Assembly (NCBI RefSeq): GCF_020532675.1 | Contig: NZ_JAJAVE010000001.1 | Coordinates: 1,944,863-2,008,862, forward strand | Direction of reading: 5' to 3' | Source: Methylobacillus gramineus | GTDB lineage: Bacteria; Pseudomonadota; Gammaproteobacteria; Burkholderiales; Methylophilaceae | Length of the DNA: 64,000 bases | Part shown: in pieces, positions 16,696-26,100 of the stretch | Layout of the letters: each line of letters opens with the position of its first letter | Position numbering within the stretch: position 1 is the first letter of the stretch | The notes under the pieces: generated by a model | Seen by the model: only the letters and a program-made list of their open reading frames with translations | What the model was told of the DNA's origin: nothing | Database searches by the model: none | Position numbers and translations under genes: made by a program

Positions 16696-17907
16696 ATGCA
16701 AAAAAGCTTCTGGCAGGCAGGCCACAAACCCACGCTGTTCTCTGCCTTTCTTTATTTCGATCTCAGCTTCATGGTCTGGGTCTTGCTCGGCCCGCTGGCG
16801 GTGCAGATCGCAGGTGACCTGCAACTCACTTCAGCCCAAAAAGGCATGATGGTGGCCACGCCAGTGCTAACTGGCGCCTTACTGCGTCTGGTCATGGGCG
16901 TGCTGGTAGACCAGATTCAACCCAAAAAAGCCGGGCTGATCGGCCAGCTGATCGTGCTCGCAGCATTGGCGATTGCCTGGCTCAATGGCATCCACTCCTA
17001 TCAACAAGCCTTGCTGCTAGGCGTATTCCTTGGTTTTGCCGGCGCTTCATTCGCGGTGGCGTTGCCGTTGGCTTCACGCTGGTATCCCCCTGAGCATCAA
17101 GGTACGGCGCTTGGCATTGCCGGTGCAGGTAATTCCGGCACGGCACTGGCCGCCCTGTTTGCACCTGGACTGGCACTGGCCTTTGGCTGGAGCAATGTCT
17201 TTGGTCTGGCACTCATCCCACTGAGCATTGCCTTGGTCGTCTATGTGCTGTTTGCCAAGGATGCGCCCAACCCACCAGCAGGCAAGTCATTGAGCCAGTA
17301 TCTGGCCGTGCTGAAAGACAAGGATGCCTGGTGGTTCATGTTTTTCTACAGCGTGACTTTTGGCGGCTTTGTCGGCATGGCGTCCTCGCTCACCATCTAC
17401 TTTAATGACCAATATGGACTGGACCCGGTGCATGCAGGCTACTTCACCGCTGCCTGCGTCTTTGCTGGATCTTTTGTACGTCCTATCGGCGGCAATCTGG
17501 CAGATCGTATCGGCGGCATCCGCACCCTGAGCTATATGTATATCCTGGCGGCCGTATTCCTCTTCATCCTCAGCTTTGGACTCAAGCAACAGCTGGCTGG
17601 CCTTGCGGTGGTGGTATTAGCCATGATGTCACTCGGCATGGGTAATGGCGCCGTGTTCCAATTGGTGCCACAACGTTTCCGCAAGGAAATCGGCGTCATG
17701 ACTGGCTTGATCGGCATGGCAGGCGGTATAGGTGGTTTTTACCTGGCATCCAGCCTGGGCTATTCCAAACAACTCACGGGTAATTACCAGATCGGCTTGG
17801 CCGCATTTGCCAGCCTGGCAGTGATTGCGCTGATTGGGTTGAGCCTGGTAAAGAAACGCTGGCGTACCACTTGGGGCTCTGCCGCAGTCACCAGCGCACG
17901 GATCTAA
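16696..17907 (+). CDS. narK: NarK/NasA-type nitrate/nitrite MFS transporter
   Basis: A 403-residue major-facilitator protein with 12 predicted transmembrane helices. The nitrate/nitrite-porter signature regions are present: FLGFAGASFAVALPLASRWY in helix 5 and GMGNGAVFQLVPQRF in helix 11, matching the Gly-rich NarK signatures. It is of the single-domain proton-linked uptake type. AAGGA precedes the start. Together with nrtABC it gives the cell two nitrate uptake routes, or it may export nitrite. Confidence 0.92.
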   Translation: MQKSFWQAGHKPTLFSAFLYFDLSFMVWVLLGPLAVQIAGDLQLTSAQKGMMVATPVLTGALLRLVMGVLVDQIQPKKAGLIGQLIVLAALAIAWLNGIHSYQQALLLGVFLGFAGASFAVALPLASRWYPPEHQGTALGIAGAGNSGTALAALFAPGLALAFGWSNVFGLALIPLSIALVVYVLFAKDAPNPPAGKSLSQYLAVLKDKDAWWFMFFYSVTFGGFVGMASSLTIYFNDQYGLDPVHAGYFTAACVFAGSFVRPIGGNLADRIGGIRTLSYMYILAAVFLFILSFGLKQQLAGLAVVVLAMMSLGMGNGAVFQLVPQRFRKEIGVMTGLIGMAGGIGGFYLASSLGYSKQLTGNYQIGLAAFASLAVIALIGLSLVKKRWRTTWGSAAVTSARI

Positions 17908-17916
17908 ACCAGGACC

Positions 17917-19611
17917 ATGGCGCTCAGCTTTAAAACAGGATCAAGCTCGGTCACCGGGCAACGTGAACGCAATGAGGATTTTGCCGGAATGGTGACGCCC
18001 ACGGGTGCCACGCTCAATCTTAAAGGCGCTATTTTTGCGGTCGCGGATGGCGTAAGTGGCAACGCGGGGGGACGCGAGGCGGCAGAAATGACGGTGCGCA
18101 GCCTGCTGACCGACTTCTATGCCACGCCTGATACCTGGGAAATCCCGGTCGCCCTGGATAAGGTGATCATTGCCGCCAATCGTTGGCTATTGGCGCAAGC
18201 CTTGCAGCACCGTGAAATGGCGGGCATGGCGACGACGTTATCCTTGCTGGTGCTGCGCGGACAACGTTATTACTCAGGCCATGTGGGCGATAGCCGCTTG
18301 TATCGCCTGCGCGCAGGACAGCTAGAGCTGCTGACCACCGACCATGTATGGGACAGGCCGGATATGCGCCATGTGCTCAAGCGTGCGGTCGGCCTGGATC
18401 AACAGCTCAGTGTGGACTATGCCGAAGGCAGCACCCAGGCTGGCGATATCTACGCACTGATGACCGATGGTGTCTGGGGCACGCTGGAGCAAAGCCTGAT
18501 CCATCACACCATGGGTTTATACGACAACCCGCAAAAAATCTGTGACGAACTGACGCGGCTGGCGCTGGCTGCCGGTGGGAGTGACAACGCCACCGTCATC
18601 ACCGTTCGCGTCATGGAAACCGGCGATGAAACCCTGACCGATTTCCTGGCAGAAGGCCGTCAGCTCACACTGCCACCCAAACTCAAGGTGGGTGACCACC
18701 TGGACAATTTTGAGGTGTTGGAGATTCTGCATCAATCCCGCGCCAGCCTGGTTTACAAGGTAAAGCATCGCCAGAGCGCGCAATTGTGGGTACTCAAGAC
18801 CCTGCAACCCATACTCGAAGAAGACCGCCTGAGCTGCCAGGCACTACTCAATGAAGAGTGGCTGGCCAAGCGCATCATGTCGCAATATTTGCCGCAAGTA
18901 TTGCCACTGGATGCAGAGCAGCGCAGCAAACTGTATTACGTTATGAGCTGGCATGAAGGCGCTACGCTGCAGCATAGACTGGAGCATGGTCATCACTTCA
19001 CCACAGCAGGCATCACCCGCATTGGTATTGATATATTGCGAGGCCTGGGTGCCCTGCACAGGCTGCATATCCTGCACCGAGATATCAAACCCGCCAACCT
19101 GCATATGGGCAAGGACAACCGCCTGCGCATCCTGGATCTTGGTGTGGCCTCCAGCGGCAACAATCTGCAGGAAGAAGCCATGCCCAACCCTGGCACGCCC
19201 AGCTTCATGGCGCCTGAGTTGTTTGAAACCGGCCAGGCATCAACACGCAGTGATATTTACGCGGCGGGCGTGACGCTGTACTACCTGCTGACGCGCAAAT
19301 ATCCCTACGGCGAGATTGAGCCTTTCCAGCATCCACGCTTTGGTGAACCGGCAGCGCCCACGCGTTATCGCCCCGACATTCCTGGCTGGCTGGAAAACAT
19401 CATCCTGAAAGCGGTAGCACGCAACCCGGCATTACGCTTTGAAACCGCAGAAGAAATGCTGCTGGCTCTTGAATTGGGTGAAACGCGTCCCATCCTGCCC
19501 ATGCAGCGTACCCCGCTGATTTCCCGCGCTGGCTTGCAGCAGTGGCAATGGCTGGCAGTGTGCTCAATGCTGGTCAATCTGGTATTGATTTACTTATTGT
19601 TTATTTCCTGA
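17917..19611 (+). CDS. PP2C phosphatase / Ser-Thr kinase fusion with C-terminal membrane anchor
   Basis: A 564-residue two-domain protein. Residues 1-245 form a PP2C phosphatase (REREDF-like start QRERNEDFAGM, FAVADGVSGNAGG, GHVGDSRLYRLR, LMTDGVWG, SDNATVITVRV). Residues about 265-520 form a Hanks-type kinase with Lys in WVLKTLQ, catalytic loop LHRDIKPANLH, DLG in place of DFG and MAPEL. The glycine loop is degenerate (LHQSRASLVYKV). A single helix near the C-terminus (WLAVCSMLVNLVLIYLLFIS) would anchor it in the membrane. Such fusions occur in other proteobacterial nitrate-assimilation clusters, so it may modulate uptake or reduction; target unknown. Confidence 0.9.
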   Translation: MALSFKTGSSSVTGQRERNEDFAGMVTPTGATLNLKGAIFAVADGVSGNAGGREAAEMTVRSLLTDFYATPDTWEIPVALDKVIIAANRWLLAQALQHREMAGMATTLSLLVLRGQRYYSGHVGDSRLYRLRAGQLELLTTDHVWDRPDMRHVLKRAVGLDQQLSVDYAEGSTQAGDIYALMTDGVWGTLEQSLIHHTMGLYDNPQKICDELTRLALAAGGSDNATVITVRVMETGDETLTDFLAEGRQLTLPPKLKVGDHLDNFEVLEILHQSRASLVYKVKHRQSAQLWVLKTLQPILEEDRLSCQALLNEEWLAKRIMSQYLPQVLPLDAEQRSKLYYVMSWHEGATLQHRLEHGHHFTTAGITRIGIDILRGLGALHRLHILHRDIKPANLHMGKDNRLRILDLGVASSGNNLQEEAMPNPGTPSFMAPELFETGQASTRSDIYAAGVTLYYLLTRKYPYGEIEPFQHPRFGEPAAPTRYRPDIPGWLENIILKAVARNPALRFETAEEMLLALELGETRPILPMQRTPLISRAGLQQWQWLAVCSMLVNLVLIYLLFIS

Positions 19612-19819
19612 AAACTTTCCGTCACTTTTAGATGGTGTGTAGCCGAAATCAAGATGCCCCTGCTCGCAAGCCTTAATCAGGCTAATTCTGCTACCTTTCA
19701 GCATTTTCAAGCGAATGATAATCAGTACAAATCATTAAAGGCTTTTGCCATGAGCTCCGCACAACATTGGGCACATTGCTCTGCTGGGTAACCTTGGCGT
19801 AGCGGCACCCACTTACTGT

Positions 19820-19836
19820 TGCACCGGTTTTGCGCA
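19820..19836. promoter_or_regulatory. NtrC-like enhancer site for nirB
   Basis: TGCAC, seven bases, GCGCA matches the NtrC palindrome at nine of ten half-site positions. A further GGTGCA half-site lies at 19850-19855. The centre is about 160 bases upstream of the start expected from the sigma-54 promoter at 19963. Confidence 0.5.
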
Positions 19837-19962
19837 CACGAACCTTTTTGGTGCATTAAGGCAATACCTGCCGTGCCATGCACCAGTTTGCAACAATGGC
19901 AGGATTCCCTGCTTGGGCCTATAAATACCTCGCCAAGGCGCATGAAACATAAATCCATAAAA

Positions 19963-19980
19963 TTGGTACGGATATTGCTT
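19963..19980 (+). promoter_or_regulatory. sigma-54 promoter of nirB
   Basis: TTGGTACG, four bases, TTGCT: only one base of the -24 box (T for C in TGGCACG) departs from consensus, and GG (19965-19966) to GC (19977-19978) spacing is exactly ten. Transcription would start near 19990, leaving a 230-base leader that contains the ANTAR-type hairpin. Confidence 0.75.
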
Positions 19981-20021
19981 TTTTAAGAATTAAAGCTCGT
20001 GCAGTAGCGATGAGTATTTTT

Positions 20022-20085
20022 AACAAGGGGTTTTCTCGAAGTGGAAATCCTCTTGAGGACAACGGCGTCCATTCCTTGTTTTTTT
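20022..20085 (+). promoter_or_regulatory. ANTAR-type hairpin and terminator region in the nirB leader
   Basis: At 20057-20070 GGAC/GTCC closes the hexaloop AACGGC, with the A1 and G4 that ANTAR proteins require. The bases right after it (TCCATTCCTTG then seven T) can instead pair with AGTGGA and CAAGG upstream, giving a terminator that excludes the ANTAR hairpin. A separate P1 hairpin with the A1/G4 loop was not found. NasR, encoded 12 kb upstream, is the likely reader. Confidence 0.6.
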
Positions 20086-20218
20086 GCACTGCCCAGGCAG
20101 CTGCAGGGCAAGTGATGGGTGCCGTTTTGCATTTTAGCGACGAATAGAACAGAAACGCATCATTTGACGCATTAGCAATGCGTTGAGGCTGCCTTTCAAT
20201 TTCATGGGAAACACGACG

Positions 20219-22783
20219 ATGAATGAACATATCCGCATACTTGTAGTTGGCAACGGCATGGTTGGTCACTACTTTGTTCAGGAGCTGGTCAAGCGCCATC
20301 CTGATCTGAGCGCCGCAAAACTAGAAGTGACGGTGCTGGGTGAAGAACCACGCCCAGCTTATGACCGCGTGCACCTCTCCAGTTTTTTCTCTGGCAGTAC
20401 GGCTGAAGACCTGTCACTGGTGGAACCAGGCTTCTATGACCGCCCTGGCCTGGAGCTGCGCCTGAACGCCAGAGCCAGCAGCATAGACCGCATCCAGCAC
20501 ACAGTGACTCTCACCGACGGCAGCACTCTGGCTTATGACAAGCTGGTGCTCGCCACTGGCTCCGTGCCTTTCGTCCCCGGTGTGGCCGGGCGTGACCGTG
20601 AGAACTGCTTTGTCTACCGCACCATTGAAGATCTGGAAGCAATGACGGCAGCAGGCACCAAGGCCAAGAGCGGCGTGGTGGTTGGTGGCGGCCTGCTTGG
20701 CCTGGAATGTGCCAAGGCCCTGTGTGATATGGGTCTGGAAACCCACGTGGTGGAATTTGCTCCACGCCTGATGGCAGTGCAAGTAGACGAAGCAGGTGGA
20801 CAAGTGCTGCGCAGCAAGATCGAAAGCCTGGGCGTACACGTGCATACCAATCGCAACACAACGGCCATCGTTGACGGCGCTACGGCACGTCATCGCATGG
20901 TGTTCTTTGATGAAACCTGGCTGGAGACGGACATGATCGTCTTCTCAGCAGGCATACGTCCACGCGACGAACTGGCACGCGATTCCGGCCTGGCGATTGG
21001 CGCACGTGGCGGCATCGCCATTGATGACTTCTCCCGCTCTAGCGACCACGATATTTATGCGATTGGTGAATGTGCGAGCTGGAATGGCGAAATGTTCGGC
21101 CTGGTGGCACCCGGCTATGACATGGCCCGCACGGCATGCGCGCACCTGTTTGGCGAAACCGCCTCTACATTCCAGGGCGCTGACATGAGCACCAAGCTGA
21201 AGCTGATGGGCGTTGATGTCGCCAGCGTCGGCGATGCCCATGGCAAGACACCAGGCTGCCGCAGCTTCCATTATCTGGACGAACTGCGCCAGATCTACAA
21301 GAAGATCGTTGTCAGCGAAGATAACAAGACGTTGCTCGGGGCCGTGCTGATCGGCAATGCGGATGAATTCGGCACCCTGCAACAAATGGCACTCAATGCC
21401 ATGCCGCTGCCGGATAATCCAGAATTCCTCATCCTGCCTGCCAGTGATGGCAAGGAAAAACCAGGCCTCGGCGTTGATGCCCTGCCCGACAGCGCCGTGC
21501 TGTGTTCATGCAACAACGTCAGCAAGGGTGCCATAGGCGAAGCCGTGGCGGCTGGTGCATGCAGCATAGGCGAGATCAAGGCCTGCACCAAGGCAGGCAC
21601 CGCCTGCGGCGGTTGCGTGCCACTGGTCACGCAAGTGATGAAGGCCGAAATGCGCAAGCATGGTATGGCCGTGAACAACCACCTGTGCGAACACTTCCCG
21701 TACTCGCGCCAGGAGCTTTACCACATCGTGCGCGTAGAGCAGATCAGGACATTTGATGAGCTGCTGGCCAAGCACGGCAAAGGTCTGGGTTGCGACATCT
21801 GCAAACCAACCGCGGCCAGTGTACTGGCTTCCTGCTGGAACGACTTCATCCTCAAAAAGGATCTGGCTTCCCTGCAAGATTCCAATGACTACTTCCTCGG
21901 CAATATCCAGAAGGATGGCAGCTACTCCGTGGTACCACGTATGCCGGGTGGTGAAGTCACCCCCGACGGCCTGATCGCCATCGGCCAGATTGCCAAGAAA
22001 TACAGTCTGTATACCAAGGTCACCGGTGGTGCACGCGTGGACATGTTTGGTGCACGGGTGGAGCAATTGCCCAATATCTGGGAAGAACTGATTGCAGCGG
22101 GCTTTGAATCCGGTCACGCCTATGGCAAGTCATTGCGCACCGTAAAAAGCTGCGTCGGCTCGACCTGGTGCCGCTATGGCGTGGACGACAGTGTGGGCCT
22201 GGCTGTGCAGCTAGAGAACCGTTACAAGGGCCTGCGCGCACCACACAAGATCAAGTTTGGCGTCTCCGGTTGTACCCGTGAATGCGCCGAGGCCCAGGGC
22301 AAGGACGTGGGCATCATCGCCACCGAGAATGGCTGGAATCTCTACGTCTGCGGCAATGGCGGCATGAAGCCACGTCACGCAGAACTGCTGGCCAGTGATC
22401 TGAACAAGGAAGACTTGATCAAGATGATAGACCGCTTCCTGATGTTCTATATCCGCACTGCTGATCGCCTGCAACGCACCAGCACCTGGCGCGACAACCT
22501 CGAAGGCGGACTGGACTACCTCAAGGATGTCGTCATCCACGACTCATTGGACCTGGGCGCAGAACTGGAAGCGCAAATGCAGCATGTGGTGGACAACTAC
22601 CAGGATGAATGGAAGACCGCAGTGACTGACCCTGAAGTACGCAAGCGCTTCCGCAGTTTCGTCAACAGCACGGTCGGCGATAACAATATCGTGTTCGTGA
22701 GCGAACGCGAACAAATGCGCCCTGCCACGCCAGAAGAAAAACGCCTGGAAAAAACCATCCCTATCCTGGCGCTAGTCGATTAA
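20219..22783 (+). CDS. nirB: assimilatory nitrite reductase large subunit
   Basis: An 854-residue siroheme enzyme that reduces nitrite to ammonium with NADH. Order: FAD/NAD domain (RILVVGNGMVGHYFVQ, VVGGGLLGLECAK), a BFD-like [2Fe-2S] domain near residue 430 (CSCNNV and CGGC), then the nitrite/sulfite reductase domain whose Cys pairs CVGSTWC and SGCTREC (near residues 645-690) bind the [4Fe-4S]-siroheme. The frame is open to 20183, but the ATG at 20219 follows GGGAA and gives the family N-terminus. It is followed by nirD after 16 bases and is fed siroheme precursor by cobA. Confidence 0.95.
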   Translation: MNEHIRILVVGNGMVGHYFVQELVKRHPDLSAAKLEVTVLGEEPRPAYDRVHLSSFFSGSTAEDLSLVEPGFYDRPGLELRLNARASSIDRIQHTVTLTDGSTLAYDKLVLATGSVPFVPGVAGRDRENCFVYRTIEDLEAMTAAGTKAKSGVVVGGGLLGLECAKALCDMGLETHVVEFAPRLMAVQVDEAGGQVLRSKIESLGVHVHTNRNTTAIVDGATARHRMVFFDETWLETDMIVFSAGIRPRDELARDSGLAIGARGGIAIDDFSRSSDHDIYAIGECASWNGEMFGLVAPGYDMARTACAHLFGETASTFQGADMSTKLKLMGVDVASVGDAHGKTPGCRSFHYLDELRQIYKKIVVSEDNKTLLGAVLIGNADEFGTLQQMALNAMPLPDNPEFLILPASDGKEKPGLGVDALPDSAVLCSCNNVSKGAIGEAVAAGACSIGEIKACTKAGTACGGCVPLVTQVMKAEMRKHGMAVNNHLCEHFPYSRQELYHIVRVEQIRTFDELLAKHGKGLGCDICKPTAASVLASCWNDFILKKDLASLQDSNDYFLGNIQKDGSYSVVPRMPGGEVTPDGLIAIGQIAKKYSLYTKVTGGARVDMFGARVEQLPNIWEELIAAGFESGHAYGKSLRTVKSCVGSTWCRYGVDDSVGLAVQLENRYKGLRAPHKIKFGVSGCTRECAEAQGKDVGIIATENGWNLYVCGNGGMKPRHAELLASDLNKEDLIKMIDRFLMFYIRTADRLQRTSTWRDNLEGGLDYLKDVVIHDSLDLGAELEAQMQHVVDNYQDEWKTAVTDPEVRKRFRSFVNSTVGDNNIVFVSEREQMRPATPEEKRLEKTIPILALVD

Positions 22784-22799
22784 AGAATGGAGTAACACC

Positions 22800-23159
22800 A
22801 TGAACCAATTACAACACACCACCATCCCCTCGACGACAGGCACCTGGCAGTCAGTTTGCGCACTGGATGAGATCTGGCCTAACACCGGCGTATGCGCGCT
22901 GGTGAATGGGCGACAGATCGCTATTTTCCGCATGAAGAACGATGACCTGTATGCCATAGACAATCACGATCCGCACAGCGGCGCCAACGTGCTCTCACGT
23001 GGCCTGATCGGCGATCTGGCAGGTGAACCCGTGGTCGCATCACCCATCTACAAACATCACTACCAGTTGCGTACTGGCGTGTGTGTGGAAGATGCAGATA
23101 CAGCACTCAACCGTTATGCGGTAGAGCTGCGCGAGAGCACCGTCTGGGTGCAGGCCTAG
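22800..23159 (+). CDS. nirD: nitrite reductase small subunit
   Basis: A 119-residue Rieske-fold protein of the NirD type: DEIWPNTGVCALVNGRQIAI, then NHDPHSGANVLSRGLIGD and SPIYKHHYQLRTGVC. As in other NirD proteins, the Cys/His ligands of a true [2Fe-2S] Rieske cluster are absent, so it is structural rather than redox-active. GGAG lies six bases before the start. It forms the NADH nitrite reductase with NirB. Confidence 0.95.
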   Translation: MNQLQHTTIPSTTGTWQSVCALDEIWPNTGVCALVNGRQIAIFRMKNDDLYAIDNHDPHSGANVLSRGLIGDLAGEPVVASPIYKHHYQLRTGVCVEDADTALNRYAVELRESTVWVQA

Positions 23160-23196
23160 TTCTGGTCCAGTTCAAGGCTCAGGTCGAAAAACAGTC

Positions 23197-26100
23197 ATGA
23201 CAACAGTCAAATCAGTCTGTCCTTATTGCGGTGTTGGCTGCGGCATCGTCATGGAAGTCGCCGACAATCGCGTGATCAAGGTCACTGGCGACAAGCAACA
23301 CCCATCCAATTTCGGCCGTTTGTGCACCAAGGGCAATACGTGTGCTCAAGCACTGGTTGAATCCGGACGGCTGGAGCATGCCTATGTGCGCCAGGATCGC
23401 ACCCAGGAACCAGGACGTGTCGAGATCAATAGCGCGATCAAGGAAGCCGCGCGGCGGTTGCGCGATATTCTTGATACCCATGGTCCGGATGCAATTGCAC
23501 TTTATGTCTCGGGCCAGATGTCGATTGAGTCGCAATATCTCGCCAATAAACTGGTTAAAGGCTACCTGGGCAGCAATAATATCGAATCCAATTCACGCTT
23601 GTGCATGGCGAGTGCTGGCAGCGGTTATAAGCTTTCCCTGGGATCTGACGGGCCACCCGGCTCGTATGAGGATTTCGACAAGGCCGATGTGTTTTTCGTC
23701 ATTGGTGCCAATATGGCAGACTGCCACCCTATTCTGTTCCTGAGAATGATGGACAGGGTCAAGGCAGGGGCCAGGCTGATTGTGGTAGACCCACGCCGCA
23801 ACACCACCGCCGATAAGGCAAACCTCTTCATGCAGATCAAGCCAGGCACCGATCTCGCCCTGCTCAATGGTCTGCTGCATTTGCTGGTCAAGCACGGGCA
23901 CACCGACCCCGAATTTATCGCGGAATTCACTGAAGGCTGGGAAGTGATGCCAGCATTCCTGGAGGATTACTCCCCAGAAAAAGTGGCTGAAATCACCGGC
24001 TTGCCTGAAGCTGATATCCGCCAGGCGGCAGAATGGATAGGCACAGCCAGGGAATGGATGAGCTGCTGGACCATGGGTCTCAACCAGAGTACACATGGCA
24101 CCTGGAACACCAATGCTATCTGCAACCTGCACTTGGCAACAGGCGCCATCTGTCGGCCCGGTAGTGGCCCGTTTTCACTCACAGGACAACCCAATGCAAT
24201 GGGTGGCCGTGAAATGGGCTATATGGGTCCCGGGCTTCCAGGACAACGCTCTGTGCTGGTCGAGCAGGACCGGGCTTTTATCGAGAATCTGTGGAAGATT
24301 CCAGCAGATACTCTGCATACCAGGCTGGGCGGCGGCACCATTGCCATGTTTGAGCAAATGAAGGCAGGCAAGATCAAGGCATGCTGGATCATCTGTACCA
24401 ATCCAGTGGCCTCCGTGGCCAACCGCAAGAATGTGATTGAGGGCCTTGAAGCTGCGGAACTGGTGATCACCCAGGATGCCTTCCTCGACACGGAAACCAA
24501 TCATTACGCCGATATCCTGTTGCCGGGTGCATTGTGGGCTGAAGCAGAAGGCGTCATGATCAACTCAGAACGCAATATGACCTTGATGCAACAGGCGGTG
24601 ACGCCACCGGGCGAGGCCATGGCCGACTGGCAGATCATTGCCCGCGTCGCCTGTGAGATGGGGTTTGCAGAAGCGTTCACCTACAGCTCCGCAGCCGAGG
24701 TATTTGAAGAAATCAAGCAGGTTTCCAATCCCAAGACCGGTTATGAAATTCGTGGCATCAGCCATGACAAGCTGCGGTCGCAGCCTTTGCAATGGCCTCG
24801 CACCGCAGATAGCGAGGATGAACGCCAGCCTATTCGCTATATCAACGATGGCATTCATCAGAAACTCAAGGTGAATGAGGATGGCTCCATCCCACGCATT
24901 GCCTTTGCCTCCGAGAGTGGCAAAGGCGTTTTCTTCGCGCGTCCCCACGTCGCGGCAGCAGAAATGCCAGACCAGGATTTCCCGTTGGTATTGAACACTG
25001 GTCGTTTGCAGCATCAATGGCACACCATGACCAAGACTGGCAAGATCGCCACGCTGAATAAACTCAACCCTGGCCCCTTCATCGAACTGCATCCTGAAGA
25101 TGCAGCCGCACTGGATATCCGCGACAAGGACCAAGTGGCAATCCGTTCACGCCGTGGACATGCAGTGCTACCCGCCGTAGTGACGGACCGCGTCCGCCCA
25201 GGCAACTCTTTCGCCCCATTCCACTGGAATGATACCTATGGCGAACATCTCACCATCAACGCCGTGACCAACGATGCGATAGACCCGATATCGCAGCAAC
25301 CAGAATTCAAGGTCTGTGCCGTCAGCATGACACGCGTCGCCAGCACAGCCCATGAGACGAAGCTACAAGACGGGGACAACGGCGCCCTGAGCACCGATAC
25401 AGTTGCCCAGCCCCATGTAAAGGAACTCGACATGAAAGATATCAATGCCCTGGCCAAGCTCTTAGGCCTGGACTCCGTGCCTGAGATCACACTGGATCCG
25501 CAAGAGCAACACTATATGCAAGGTTACATCACAGGCCTGCGTACCGAAGAATCACGCAAAATGGGCGGCGTGCCGGTATTACCCAGCACGGCCCCTCTCA
25601 ACCCTGCCAAACGGATGCTGGTGGACGGCATACTGGCTGGCATGTTTGCTCGCACCTGGTTGAGTGATGACCTGGCACTTGGCATCGCCGCGCAATCCGC
25701 GGTAACGGTACTCTGGGCATCACAGACAGGCAATGCCGAGGCCTTTGCAACACAGTGTGCAGCACGCCTGCAAGCTGAAGGCCACCTCGTCACACTGGCC
25801 AGCATGGACAGTATCCAGGTCAGTGAGCTAGCTAACACCTCCCAGCTCCTATTACTCACCAGCACGTTTGGAGATGGTGATCCTCCTGACAATGCCGGCG
25901 CATTCTGGAGTGCATTGGCCCTCGAGAGTGCTCCCAGGCTGGAACAGACACAATTTGCCGTACTGGCATTTGGTGATTCCAATTATGACCAGTTCTGCGG
26001 TTTTGGCCGCAAGCTGGATGCGCGACTTGAGGTCTTGGGTGCACAGCGCCTGACCGCCCGCATCGATTGCGAACCAGAATTTGAAGAGCCAGCACAAGCC

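Larger units (their letters stand above)
19612..20218 (+). other. 607-base regulatory spacer before nirB
   Basis: The stretch holds a weak hairpin after the kinase gene (AGCCT/AGGCT, 19669-19683), a Fur-box-like run at about 19711-19725, an NtrC-like site (19820-19836), a sigma-54 promoter (19963-19980) and an ANTAR-type hairpin with a T run (20057-20085). A Cys-rich ORF on the minus strand (19722-19958) has no ribosome site and is not annotated as a gene. Confidence 0.6.

Noticed and set aside
19896..19915. A TGGCAG...TGCT run in the nirB spacer as a sigma-54 promoter
   Set aside because: GG to GC spacing is eleven, not ten; the site at 19963 fits exactly.
20018..20054. P1 hairpin of the nirB ANTAR leader
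   Set aside because: GGGG/TCCTC and TTTC/GAAA can pair with mismatches, but the loop (CGAAGT) lacks A1/G4, so it is not claimed as P1.
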